Assembly: GCA_944391075.1 (NCBI GenBank)
Contig: CALXSG010000010.1
Location: 1-46,348 of the forward strand
DNA: 46,348 nt
Direction: 5' to 3'
Source of the DNA: an uncultured Rickettsiales bacterium
Lineage (GTDB): Bacteria; Pseudomonadota; Alphaproteobacteria; Rickettsiales; UBA1997
This document shows, piece by piece, positions 1 to 7,663 of the stretch. The translations under genes were made by a program, and so were the position numbers. The notes under the pieces were generated by a model. The model worked only from the letters and a program-made list of their open reading frames with translations, made no database searches and had not been told where the DNA came from. How positions within the stretch are numbered: position 1 is the first letter of the stretch; each line of letters starts with the position of its first letter.

Positions 1-578
1 TAGATATATTAAAACCTGACTACAATATGAGATTAGAACTTGCTAAGAAAAAAGCGGAAGTTCTTGGTTTACAATGTCAAAAATCACAACAAGAAAACAA
101 TAACAATGAAGTATTTGAATACATAGCTAATAACATTACAACAACTAACAGAGACATTGAAGGTGCTATTAAAAAGTTATTAATACATCAAAAGTTTATA
201 AACAACAATAATCCAATAACACTAGACATTGCAAAAGAAGTATTAAAAGACACAATAAATAACATAAACAACAACAATAATAACAATAATAAAAAAACAA
301 TAACAATAGATAAAATCCAACAAAAAGTTGCTGAATACTATAAAATTACAAAAACAGAATTACTTTCAAACAAAAGAGACAGAAAATATTCTCTTCCACG
401 ACAAATTGCTTTTTACTTATCTAAAAAGATAACACAAAAAAGCTATCCTGAAATTGCCAGAGAATTCAACAACAAAAACCACGCAACAGTCATCTTTGCA
501 TACAACAAAATTAAAAAAGAACTTCAATCAAATATTGAAATGATTGATGATGTTAAAAATATTGAGAAGATGGTTTAA
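1..578 (+). CDS. dnaA: Chromosomal replication initiator DnaA, C-terminal part (5' truncated by window edge)
   Basis: The frame is open from the window edge (codons from nt 3) through an ATG at 27, which is internal, so this is the 3' part of a longer gene. The first residues read DILKPDYN, matching the end of the DnaA AAA+ domain (the PDYxxR region), followed by the helical lid. The C-terminal third is the DnaA domain IV helix-turn-helix that binds DnaA boxes: RQIAFYLSKK, then PEIAREF, then the signature NKNHATVIFAYNKI, equivalent to the usual GRDHTTV signature. Between lid and domain IV lies an asparagine run (nt about 253-290) longer than in most DnaA proteins and probably a product of AT-rich codon drift. 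DnaA opens the replication origin in the cytoplasm. I see no DnaA-box cluster in the 106 bp downstream. Certain as to family. Confidence 0.95.
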   Translation, partial: DILKPDYNMRLELAKKKAEVLGLQCQKSQQENNNNEVFEYIANNITTTNRDIEGAIKKLLIHQKFINNNNPITLDIAKEVLKDTINNINNNNNNNNKKTITIDKIQQKVAEYYKITKTELLSNKRDRKYSLPRQIAFYLSKKITQKSYPEIAREFNNKNHATVIFAYNKIKKELQSNIEMIDDVKNIEKMV

Positions 579-656
579 AAAGCATTCTCATTTTATAATA
601 CTGTTATTTAATTATATATTATACTAACAAAATATCAAAATGTTATTATTTGTTGC

Positions 657-678
657 AAGTAAACACATTGATTTACTT
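657..678. terminator. Weak hairpin between convergent dnaA and pilin-like gene
   Basis: A 7-bp stem (AAGTAAA / TTTACTT) with an 8-nt loop lies between the convergent stops of dnaA and the pilin-like gene at 684. Only a poor T-run follows on either strand, so termination is a guess from position rather than from a strong signal. Confidence 0.3.
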
Positions 679-683
679 AACTT

Positions 684-1535
684 TTATAAAATTTTGAAGA
701 AATTAACTGTGCATGTACCTTTTGATGCAATTGATTCATCATAACTATTATAAGCTTCGGTATTTGGGCCAGAACATGTAGATCTAATGCTTCCAGAATT
801 ATGTTGCCCATCATCAAGTTTTTTGTCAATATCTTTCATTATATATGGTATATTAGTACTTTTTTTAGTTTTGTCTATATTTGGATATCTTAAAACTACT
901 GCTTGTATATCGTTAAAATTATATTTAGAATATTTTTGAACCTTTATATTTTCATCACTCGTTAATTCATAATATATAAACATATCTTTTATCACATTGG
1001 AAAATTGTACTTCCTCTACATCAGCTGGAAATATTGCAGGATTAATTCCTTTATTGCCCTTAGGTTCAAAATCCATTGTTCCTTCAAAATACATATCAAC
1101 AAACGGTGCGGAAACAGTAGTTGGTATATAATGATTATTAGCTGTGTCTGTTCCATCATACGGAAAAGGAAAAGAATTACTATTGTACACTTGTGAAGAT
1201 CCTAGTCCAACTCTTCCGGTATTGTTAAGATCTCCTGGGTATCTTCCATTTTTTGCGTAGAAAGATAAAAAAGCTTGTTTATAATTATTAATTTCATTTA
1301 TTAAAGCTCTTCTTTTTGCGCTTTCTATAAGACTAGCGCCACCAGTTACGCCTGCAACAAGCAAACCAATTATAATAAGAACTATTGATAATTCAATAAG
1401 AGAAAAAGCTAAAATATTTTGAAAACTTTTTGATTTTTCATCGGTTAATTCTTCAAAATGAGTTTGATTGAAAGAATTAGAAGTTAAGAATTTGAGGGGG
1501 GGGGTAAGTTTTTTAGTAAAATTTTGACATTTCAT
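684..1535 (-). CDS. Type IV pilin-like protein with prepilin N-terminus; G9 tract in leader
   Basis: The prepilin cleavage/methylation segment is at about residues 43-65: AFSLIELSIVLIIIGLLVAG, with Phe+1, Glu+5 and the long hydrophobic helix that both anchors the subunit and packs the pilus core. The residue before Phe is Ala rather than the usual Gly. After the helix come a charged stretch (ESAKRRALINEINNYKQAF) and YAKNGRYPGDL, typical of minor pilins and pseudopilins, and then a variable C-terminal domain with a cysteine pair near the end. The leader before the cleavage site is about 43 residues, unusually long. No ATG, GTG or TTG lies between the C9 run (G9 on the plus strand, 1496-1504) and the helix, so translation must start upstream of that run. 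A paralogue follows at 1620-2453. No pilus assembly ATPase or prepilin peptidase is in the window, so the partner machine is unknown. Confidence 0.8.
   Translation of the reverse strand: MKCQNFTKKLTPPLKFLTSNSFNQTHFEELTDEKSKSFQNILAFSLIELSIVLIIIGLLVAGVTGGASLIESAKRRALINEINNYKQAFLSFYAKNGRYPGDLNNTGRVGLGSSQVYNSNSFPFPYDGTDTANNHYIPTTVSAPFVDMYFEGTMDFEPKGNKGINPAIFPADVEEVQFSNVIKDMFIYYELTSDENIKVQKYSKYNFNDIQAVVLRYPNIDKTKKSTNIPYIMKDIDKKLDDGQHNSGSIRSTCSGPNTEAYNSYDESIASKGTCTVNFFKIL
1496..1504. repeat. G9/C9 homopolymer inside the pilin-like leader
   Basis: Nine consecutive G on the plus strand (C on the coding strand) lie in codons 11-14 of the pilin-like gene at 684-1535. Such a tract is out of place in this AT-rich sequence. 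A one-base length change would throw the gene out of frame before the pilin helix. Confidence 0.85.
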
Positions 1536-1583
1536 ATTTTGAATAAATTTTATTAATACAATTAAAAATTATTATTACACAAA

Positions 1584-1613
1584 TAATTAAAGTATTATTA
1601 ATAAAAATGTCAA
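1584..1613 (-). promoter_or_regulatory. Candidate sigma70-type promoter of pilin-like gene 684-1535
   Basis: A perfect -35 hexamer TTGACA (1608-1613) is followed by an 18-nt spacer and TAATTA (1584-1589), or TTAATT with 17 nt. The same TCTTGACATTTTTAT core precedes the neighbouring paralogue. Transcription would begin near 1577, giving about a 40-nt leader before the ATG at 1535. Confidence 0.5.
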
Positions 1614-1619
1614 GATATT

Positions 1620-2453
1620 TTATAACATTTTATAATCAATTAATTTATAATAAAAATCATGACAAGTTTTTCCAAGATTTACAGCTGTTTGATAATCTAT
1701 TTGATTACTAGCTGCAGAATTTGTTCTATTCATATAACAAAATCCTCTCATATCGCCAGTGTCATAGATAGCATCATCCAGTTTTTTGTCTAATTTTAAG
1801 AATATTCTAGGTTTTATATGTGTACCTGTATCAATAAATTGAAAATAAACCCCTTGCATGCTATTATAAAATGCGGGCCATCTACCCTTATTGTTTGAAA
1901 GTATAATAGTTCTAGGGCCAATCATTCTTAAATCACCTTGAAAAATATCTAAGTCTTGACCTATTATATTACAATTTCTAATATTTGACTTTGTTGGTTG
2001 AAAATCAGTAATTTTTGCTAAATATAAATCCAACCAAAATGCCCCACAATGGCTAATTGCAGTACTACCACCTAAATTATCATATGATGAAAGTCCAAAA
2101 TCCGATATTTTATAACTCTTAGTTTGAGTTGGCAAAAAAGGATCATTGTTTTCTGTATAAAGTTCGCCAACATAATAACTATTACTAATATTTCCAGGTA
2201 ATCTTCCTTTTAAAGAATAAAATGTATTAATATTTCTTTTCCAATCGTATACTCTATTAACAAATGATTGTACATTTGTAGTTTCAATTAAGCTCGCACT
2301 TCCTGCAATACCTGCAACAAGTAAACCAATTATAATAAGGACTATTGATAATTCAATAAGAGAAAAAGCTAAAATATTTAATCTTTTGTGAATTGAGTAT
2401 AAATTTATTTGAATAAAATTTTTATTTTGTAAGTTTTGCAAAATTACTTTCAT
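1620..2453 (-). CDS. Type IV pilin-like protein, paralogue of 684-1535
   Basis: This gene carries the same prepilin segment (ILAFSLIELSIVLIIIGLLV) followed by GIAGSASLIET and the YSLKGRLPGN motif that matches YAKNGRYPGD in its neighbour. The C-terminal part diverges and holds several Cys (CGAFW, NIRNCN, GFCYM, KTCHDF), suggesting disulfide-stabilised exposed loops. The open frame reaches an ATG at 2498, but the likely promoter -10 (2485-2490) lies inside that extension. I therefore prefer the ATG at 2453, which leaves a leader of about 27 residues and is closer to a normal class III signal. The DNA encoding the pilin helix is nearly identical to the neighbour. Role by family: an inner-membrane prepilin processed by a prepilin peptidase and assembled in a pilus or pseudopilus. 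Specific function unknown. Confidence 0.78.
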   Translation of the reverse strand: MKVILQNLQNKNFIQINLYSIHKRLNILAFSLIELSIVLIIIGLLVAGIAGSASLIETTNVQSFVNRVYDWKRNINTFYSLKGRLPGNISNSYYVGELYTENNDPFLPTQTKSYKISDFGLSSYDNLGGSTAISHCGAFWLDLYLAKITDFQPTKSNIRNCNIIGQDLDIFQGDLRMIGPRTIILSNNKGRWPAFYNSMQGVYFQFIDTGTHIKPRIFLKLDKKLDDAIYDTGDMRGFCYMNRTNSAASNQIDYQTAVNLGKTCHDFYYKLIDYKML

Positions 2454-2484
2454 CAATATAATTAATAATTGGTTACCGCAATAT

Positions 2485-2514
2485 TTATTAAATTGCATTT
2501 TATAAAAATGTCAA
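2485..2514 (-). promoter_or_regulatory. Candidate sigma70-type promoter of pilin-like gene 1620-2453
   Basis: TTGACA (2509-2514), an 18-nt spacer and TAATAA (2485-2490). The 15-nt stretch around the -35 (2502-2516) repeats the one at 1601-1615. The promoter sits between the truA stop and the pilin gene and decides the start choice at 2453 rather than 2498. Confidence 0.5.
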
Positions 2515-2526
2515 GAAAAATATAAA

Positions 2527-3312
2527 TTAGTAATCAATTTTTACAAAATATAGTCCTTGTGGTGGAGCTGTGGGGCCAGCTTTTGTTCTGTCTTTACTTT
2601 CTATAATATTTTGAAATTGTTGTATTGAAGTTTTTTCTAAACCGACATCTACAAGCGTTCCGACTATATTTCTAACCATGTGATGTAAGAATGATTTTGC
2701 TTCTATTCTAAAAATAATTTCATCATTATTTTTAAATATTTCTGCTTTATCTATTGTTTTAATCGGGCTTTTTGCTTGACATTCACTATCTCTAAAACAA
2801 CTCCAATCTCTTTTTCCAATTAAAAATTTTGTAGCTTCTTGCATTTTTTCTATATTTAATTCTCTATAAACTTGCCATACTCTATTATTTAATAAAGCTG
2901 TTGGTTGTCGTCTATTTAAAATTCTATATTCGTAATATCTTTTTTTTGCAGAAAATCTAGCATGAAAATCATTATCAACTTTTTGACAATCAATAATTGA
3001 TATATCTTGTGTTTGAGTATTTTTTAGTAAATATTCACAATTAATTTTTTCCATAAATTCAACTTTTAAATAGAAATTTAAAGCTGACATTAATTTAAAA
3101 GGTTCAAATTCTTTATTTAAATCAAAATGAGCTACTTGTCCTAATGCATGCACTCCGGCATCAGTTCTTCCGGAGCCAAAAACTTCAATATTTTCTGCTG
3201 TTAATAATTTTAAAGCATTTTCTAAACTTTGTTGTATTGTAAATTTTCCTTCTTGTTTTTGCCAACCATTATAGTTTGTTCCATCATATTCTAAAATAAT
3301 TTTATATCTCAT
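2527..3312 (-). CDS. truA: tRNA pseudouridine(38-40) synthase TruA
   Basis: 261 aa, the normal TruA length. It begins MRYKIILEYDGTNYNGWQKQ, typical of the family. The catalytic aspartate is in FGSGRTDAGVHALGQVAHFD at about residues 46-64. The second domain contains ARFSAKKRYYEYRI and the conserved FLHHMVRNIVGTLVDVG segment near residues 208-225, and the end APPQGLYFVKIDY is also characteristic. The enzyme isomerises U38-U40 in the anticodon stem of many tRNAs as a cytoplasmic dimer. It lies upstream of the two pilin-like genes on the same strand, but a separate promoter sits between them. Confidence 0.96.
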   Translation of the reverse strand: MRYKIILEYDGTNYNGWQKQEGKFTIQQSLENALKLLTAENIEVFGSGRTDAGVHALGQVAHFDLNKEFEPFKLMSALNFYLKVEFMEKINCEYLLKNTQTQDISIIDCQKVDNDFHARFSAKKRYYEYRILNRRQPTALLNNRVWQVYRELNIEKMQEATKFLIGKRDWSCFRDSECQAKSPIKTIDKAEIFKNNDEIIFRIEAKSFLHHMVRNIVGTLVDVGLEKTSIQQFQNIIESKDRTKAGPTAPPQGLYFVKIDY

Positions 3313-3383
3313 TTGATATTAAATATTTTTAATTGAATATTAAATAAGGTATACTAACATTTATAAAAAACAATATAAAAAAT

Positions 3384-4643
3384 ATGAAAACTTTAATAAA
3401 AAATGTTCTTTTAAATAATCAAAAACAAGATATTTTAATTGAAGATAATATTTTTTCAAAAATATCAAATGAAATAAATGATAGTGTTGATATTACTATT
3501 GATGCTAGTGATAAAATTATTCAACCAGCTTTTTATAATACTCATACACATGCCGCAATGAGCTTATTAAGGGGGCTAGGTGATGATAAAGAATTATTTT
3601 CTTGGCTAAGTGAAGATATATGGCCTATTGAAGCAAAACTAACAGATGAAGATATTTATATTGGCACTAAGTTTGCCATTTTAGAAATGATAAAAAGCGG
3701 AACTGTATTTTTTAACGATATGTATTTTTCTCAAAAGTCAATAATGCAAGCTATTGATGAAATGGGAGTTAGGGGCGTTGTATCAATTGTTGAATTTGAT
3801 ATGTTTGACAAAAAACAAACAGAAGAAAAAAAGACTGCCACAATAGATTTTTTAAAACTAAAAAACCCTTGTGAAGATAGAATTATTAAAGCAATTTCTT
3901 GTCATTCCGTTTATACAGTTTCAGAAGAATTATTATCATATGCATCAAAAATTGCAAAAGAAAATAATGTATTTTTACATATTCATGCATCAGAAACTCA
4001 AAAAGAAGTTGACGATTGTATTGAAAAATATGGAAAATCTCCAATAGAAAAATTGGAAGAATTAGGACTATTAACTGACAAAACAATATTGGCACATTGT
4101 GTTCATTTAAGTGATAAAGATATTGATATAATTAATAAACATAAAACAAAAGTAGCACATTGCCCAGTATCTAATTTAAAATTAAATTCTGGAAAAATGG
4201 CTTTACAGCAGATGCTAGACAAAGGTTGTTTCATAACATTGGGTACTGATGGTTCTTCATCAAATAATAGTTTAAGTATGATTGATGAAATGAAAATTTC
4301 AGCTTTATCTGCAAAAAATCAAGCAAATTCTCCTGTTGCAGGAAAAGCAGAAGATGTTTTTAAAATAGCTACAAAAAATGGGGCAGAAGCTTTTAGTATT
4401 AATGCCGGAGAAATTAAGGAAGGAAAATTGGCCGATTTTGTGTTATATGATTTAAATAATTATCATATGCAACCTAATTTCAATACAATTTCAAATATAG
4501 TTTATTCAGCTGATAATAGTTGTATTACTGATGTTTTTTGTAATGGAAAACAAATAATGCAAAATGGTCAGGTTAAAGATGAAGAAAAAATTATAGCTGA
4601 TTTTAAAAAATGTTTTCAAAATTTAATAAATAAAAAAGACTAA
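3384..4643 (+). CDS. Amidohydrolase of the MTA/S-adenosylhomocysteine deaminase (MtaD/TrzA) family
   Basis: 419 aa, full length for the family. Metal ligands are visible in order: HTHAAMSLLRG (HxH, about residue 54), HIHASETQKE (about 199), HCVHLSDKDI (about 236) and LGTDGSSSNNSLSM (Asp at about 290). The WLSEDIWPIEAKLTDEDIY stretch is typical of 5'-methylthioadenosine/S-adenosylhomocysteine deaminases. The C-terminal beta-sandwich segment GEIKEGKLADFVLYDL is also present. The likely reaction is hydrolytic deamination of an adenosyl or aminohydrolase substrate in the cytosol. The precise substrate (MTA, SAH, or another amino-heterocycle) cannot be decided from sequence alone. It is a single gene, divergent from truA (71-bp gap), and ends at its own terminator. 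Confidence 0.88.
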   Translation: MKTLIKNVLLNNQKQDILIEDNIFSKISNEINDSVDITIDASDKIIQPAFYNTHTHAAMSLLRGLGDDKELFSWLSEDIWPIEAKLTDEDIYIGTKFAILEMIKSGTVFFNDMYFSQKSIMQAIDEMGVRGVVSIVEFDMFDKKQTEEKKTATIDFLKLKNPCEDRIIKAISCHSVYTVSEELLSYASKIAKENNVFLHIHASETQKEVDDCIEKYGKSPIEKLEELGLLTDKTILAHCVHLSDKDIDIINKHKTKVAHCPVSNLKLNSGKMALQQMLDKGCFITLGTDGSSSNNSLSMIDEMKISALSAKNQANSPVAGKAEDVFKIATKNGAEAFSINAGEIKEGKLADFVLYDLNNYHMQPNFNTISNIVYSADNSCITDVFCNGKQIMQNGQVKDEEKIIADFKKCFQNLINKKD

Positions 4644-4653
4644 AAAGTCCAAC

Positions 4654-4685
4654 AAGTTCGTTCAATAGGGCGAACTTATTTTTTT
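4654..4685 (+). terminator. Rho-independent terminator after the amidohydrolase gene
   Basis: The stem AAGTTCG / CGAACTT (4654-4660, 4671-4677) has a 10-nt loop and is followed by a T-rich run to 4685. It lies 11 bp past the stop and separates this gene from the oppositely oriented tRNA-Cys. Confidence 0.75.
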
Positions 4686-4719
4686 ATATAAACAACTGAA
4701 AATTAAATAAAGAATAGAT

Positions 4720-4794
4720 TGGAGGCCGGAGTCGGAATCGAACCGACGCATAGAAGCTTTGCAGGCCACGGCATTACCACTTTGCTATCCGGCC
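4720..4794 (-). tRNA. tRNA-Cys (anticodon GCA)
   Basis: Read on the minus strand this gives a 7-bp acceptor stem GGCCGGA/TCCGGCC, a discriminator T and an encoded CCA. The T-arm is GTCGG-TTCGATT-CCGAC and the anticodon loop is CTGCAAA (anticodon GCA). The anticodon stem GTGGC/GCTTC contains one U-U mismatch (positions 28-42) and one G-U pair. It lies 59 bp downstream of bamA on the same strand. Confidence 0.93.
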
Positions 4795-4853
4795 AATCTT
4801 GCTTAAATATTATTACACTTTAATATTTTTTAGTCAAGTTTTTTCTTTAATTT

Positions 4854-7145
4854 TTAAAAAGTACTACCGAAGCTAAATGTAAAGTTTTGCGATTCATCAT
4901 AATATTCTTTTTTGAGAACCTTTGAAAAATCAAAGCTTAAAGGTCCCATTGGTGATTGCCAAGCAATAGAAAAACCATAAGCGGACCTAATAGAACCACT
5001 ATCAACAATTCTATCTTTATTTAATGATGGACTGCTATCAATACCAGTTAATGTACCCGCATTTATAAATAAACTTCCATAAATACCGTATTCTTTAGGT
5101 AAACCAATTGGGAATCTTAACTCAGCATCTGCAACATAATATGTTTTTCCACCAACAGCACTTCCATCAACAGGTGAACCATTTGATAAATTTTTAGCTC
5201 TTGGACCAACGCCACCATATTTAAAACCTTTAAAATTATTTCCACCTAAATAAAAAGCATCAACAGGATCTATTTTTTGTCCATTTACACCTTGAATCGT
5301 ACCAGCTCTTCCACCTAATTTTAATGTAATTATAGATGGCCATATAGGAATATAAACATTTGCACTTCCAGTGGTTTTAATATATTCTTTATCACCACCA
5401 AGTCCAGCATATTCTAAACCAAAATTTAATGAAAAACCTTTTGTTGGATTAAATCTGCTATCTTTTCTATCATAATATAAATTTTGTCCTATTGCAGATG
5501 TGACAGAATCTTGTTCACCAATTATACCTTGATAATCATAACCAACATCTCTAATTTCTTGTCTATATAAAGAATAGTAAAGTCGTTGTTCTAAATATTC
5601 TGTAATTGAATAATTTGCATTTAAGCCACCACCATATGTAGTTTCTTTGTAATCAACACTATATTCATCTTCATCATTTCTGTAAAATATATTAAAGCCA
5701 GTATATAAATCTCTGTCTAGAAAATAAGGTTTACCATATGATAAACTAATATCTTTTGTATATTTTGCATATAATATTCTTAAATTTATTGTTTGTCCTT
5801 TGCCTAATAAATTATTTTCCCTAATACCAGCATTAATATTAGCACCATCAACTGTCGAATAACCAACACCAAATTGAAATTCTCCAGTCTTTTTTTCAAC
5901 TACATCAATAATAATATCTAATTGATTAGGTTGTTCACCTTTGACTCTTTGAGCATCAACTCTATCAAAATAACCTAAATTTCTAATTCTTTGTATAGAC
6001 CTTTCAAATTTTGCTGTACTAAATGGATCGCCTTCTTCTAATCTCATTTCTCTTCTAATAACATCATCATATGTTCTAGTGTTTCCTGTAATTTTAATGT
6101 TTCCAACGTAAATTCTAGGACTTTCATCAATTACATAATCAATATCTATTTGTTTGGTTTCTGGATTTTTTCTTGTAAGTGGATTAATATTTACAAAAGC
6201 AAAACCTTCTTTAGCTAACTCAGCAGTTAAACTATCAACGGTTTGATTAATTAAATTAGCATTAAATGTTTTGCCAGTTTTTGTTTTTAAAAATTTTTTT
6301 AATTTTGAATCGCTTACTTTTTTTATATTGTTTGTAATTGTAATTTCACCAAAATTATATTTTTCACCTTCATCTATTAAAAAAGTAATATCGAACCATT
6401 TATTATCTTTATCTAATTCACCAACAGCAGATAATACCTCAAAATTAGGATAACCTTTTGAATAATAAAATCTTCTTAATAATTCTTTATCAAATTCAAC
6501 TCTTACAGGGTCATAAATCTCACTACTACCAAATCTAAAAATTTTAGATTCTTTGCTGCTTATTTCACTTTTTAAATCTTCTTCATTAAGAGATTTTGCA
6601 CCAATTATATTTATTTTACGAATTTTTGCGGGTTTGCCTTCATTTATTTCAAAAACAACCTTAATTCTGTTATTATCTTCTTTTATTATTTTAGGTTCAA
6701 CTGTTGCTAAAAATCTTCCAGTTCTCCTATATAAATCAAGTATTCTCTTTGTATCGTTGTTTATTTTATTTTTATTAAAAACAGACCTTTTTGATGTTGT
6801 GATTTCGGAAGATAAAATTGCATCACTAATTTTGTCATTACCATCAAAAAGTACTTCTGTAATAAGTGGATTTTCAACTACTTTAACGACTAATGTTCCA
6901 TTATTATAATTAATATCAACTCTTTCAAATAAACCTGTTGAATATAAAGCTTTGATTGAATTGTTGGCTTCATCTAAGGAATAAGATGAATTTTCTTTTA
7001 ATGTTAAATAATTTTTAACGACTGATGTATCAATTCTTTGATTATTTTTAATCTCTACTGATTTTATATTATTTATGCTACTAGCTAGTGCAAATGATGT
7101 TTGAGCAGTAAATAGTAAAGAAACTAAAATCTTAAAATTTTTCAA
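4854..7145 (-). CDS. bamA: Outer membrane protein assembly factor BamA
   Basis: 763 aa, the expected size. The signal peptide MKNFKILVSLLFTAQTSFALA is followed by five POTRA repeats (about residues 25-420), recognisable from recurring segments such as ALYSTGLFERVDI, RILDLYRRTGRFLATVEP, RRFYYSKGYPNFEV and IQRIRNLGYFDRVDA. The C-terminal beta-barrel includes VGYSTVDGANINAGIRENNL, the FNPTKGF segment, the conserved loop motif GGNNFKGFKYGGVGPR and a terminal phenylalanine (FSFGSTF) as barrel-assembly signal. BamA is the essential channel-like core of the BAM complex that folds outer-membrane proteins such as the TolC homologue in this window. A tRNA-Glu gene sits 30 bp upstream and tRNA-Cys 59 bp downstream, all on one strand. 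No lpxD/skp/fabZ cluster, the usual neighbour, follows. Confidence 0.96.
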   Translation of the reverse strand: MKNFKILVSLLFTAQTSFALASSINNIKSVEIKNNQRIDTSVVKNYLTLKENSSYSLDEANNSIKALYSTGLFERVDINYNNGTLVVKVVENPLITEVLFDGNDKISDAILSSEITTSKRSVFNKNKINNDTKRILDLYRRTGRFLATVEPKIIKEDNNRIKVVFEINEGKPAKIRKINIIGAKSLNEEDLKSEISSKESKIFRFGSSEIYDPVRVEFDKELLRRFYYSKGYPNFEVLSAVGELDKDNKWFDITFLIDEGEKYNFGEITITNNIKKVSDSKLKKFLKTKTGKTFNANLINQTVDSLTAELAKEGFAFVNINPLTRKNPETKQIDIDYVIDESPRIYVGNIKITGNTRTYDDVIRREMRLEEGDPFSTAKFERSIQRIRNLGYFDRVDAQRVKGEQPNQLDIIIDVVEKKTGEFQFGVGYSTVDGANINAGIRENNLLGKGQTINLRILYAKYTKDISLSYGKPYFLDRDLYTGFNIFYRNDEDEYSVDYKETTYGGGLNANYSITEYLEQRLYYSLYRQEIRDVGYDYQGIIGEQDSVTSAIGQNLYYDRKDSRFNPTKGFSLNFGLEYAGLGGDKEYIKTTGSANVYIPIWPSIITLKLGGRAGTIQGVNGQKIDPVDAFYLGGNNFKGFKYGGVGPRAKNLSNGSPVDGSAVGGKTYYVADAELRFPIGLPKEYGIYGSLFINAGTLTGIDSSPSLNKDRIVDSGSIRSAYGFSIAWQSPMGPLSFDFSKVLKKEYYDESQNFTFSFGSTF

Positions 7146-7175
7146 CTTAATATTTCTTTGTTAATATAAACATAA

Positions 7176-7250
7176 TGGTGATCTCTACGGGATTCGAACC
7201 CGTGTTTCCACCGTGAGAGGGTAGCATCCTAACCACTAGATGAAGAGACC
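7176..7250 (-). tRNA. tRNA-Glu (anticodon CTC)
   Basis: The minus strand reads GGTCTCT...AGAGATC plus ACCA, with one G-U in the acceptor stem. The anticodon stem is CTACC/GGTGG around the loop CTCTCAC, anticodon CTC. The T-arm is CGGG-TTCGAAT-CCCG, and CCA is encoded. It lies 30 bp upstream of the bamA start codon. CTC decodes GAG, the minority glutamate codon in this AT-rich sequence, so a TTC isoacceptor must exist elsewhere. Confidence 0.94.
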
Positions 7251-7257
7251 ATATTTA

Positions 7258-7288
7258 TATATAATAAAAATTAATATTTTAATTGCAA
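7258..7288 (-). promoter_or_regulatory. Possible promoter of tRNA-Glu (and bamA)
   Basis: TTGCAA (7283-7288) stands 17-19 nt upstream of an AT-rich -10 (ATTATA/TATATA, 7258-7265), placing the start a few bases before the tRNA. The same TTGCAA -35 occurs before the SRP RNA. AT-rich context makes this weak. Confidence 0.35.
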
Positions 7289-7358
7289 TAAAATTTGTTG
7301 AATATTTTTTTTTAAGATTTAATATTTAAGTAGATAAATGTTTATTTAGAAAGGTAAA

Positions 7359-7661
7359 ATGACAAAAAATTTCAGTATTCCTTGTGATTTTAATGGACAA
7401 GTACAACAAGTTCTATTTACTATTGGGGCTCCTGATGTTGATCATCATCCAATTCATTTTCAATCTACATGGTTATCAAGTGTAAAGGGTGGTGTTGTTC
7501 CAGCTGATATTATGAACTCAATTTCAAAATTACAAAAATTAGCATATAAGCATAAAGTTTCATTTGAAGAATTATGCTACTATGCAATTAATGTTGCTAA
7601 TGGAAGTATTGAAAATGATAATCAAGAATATGCTAAAATAATTGAAGAGATGGATAATTAG
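7359..7661 (+). CDS. DUF2610 family small protein
   Basis: 100 aa, no signal peptide or membrane segment. Its sequence (FSIPCDFNGQVQQVLFTIGA, then HHPIHFQSTWLSSVKGGVVP and ISKLQKLAYKHKVSFEELC) matches my recollection of the DUF2610 family known from Rickettsiales and related alphaproteobacteria, whose function is not established. A GAAAGG ribosome binding site lies 8 bases before the ATG. The gene ends 2 bp before ftsQ, so the two are probably co-transcribed and translationally linked. This hints at, but does not show, a link with cell division. Confidence 0.7.
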   Translation: MTKNFSIPCDFNGQVQQVLFTIGAPDVDHHPIHFQSTWLSSVKGGVVPADIMNSISKLQKLAYKHKVSFEELCYYAINVANGSIENDNQEYAKIIEEMDN

Positions 7662-7663
7662 TA

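Noticed and set aside
578..690. Possible replication origin beside dnaA
   Set aside because: No cluster of DnaA-box-like 9-mers is visible in the short gap; in many alphaproteobacteria the origin is not next to dnaA.
1005..1196. Plus-strand open frame opposite the pilin-like gene
   Set aside because: It lies wholly inside a well-supported gene on the other strand, has no family features and its composition is that of an antisense shadow.
6553..6909. 118-codon plus-strand frame opposite bamA
   Set aside because: It is a hydrophobic, Leu/Ser/Phe-rich shadow of the POTRA coding sequence; bamA is unambiguous on the minus strand.
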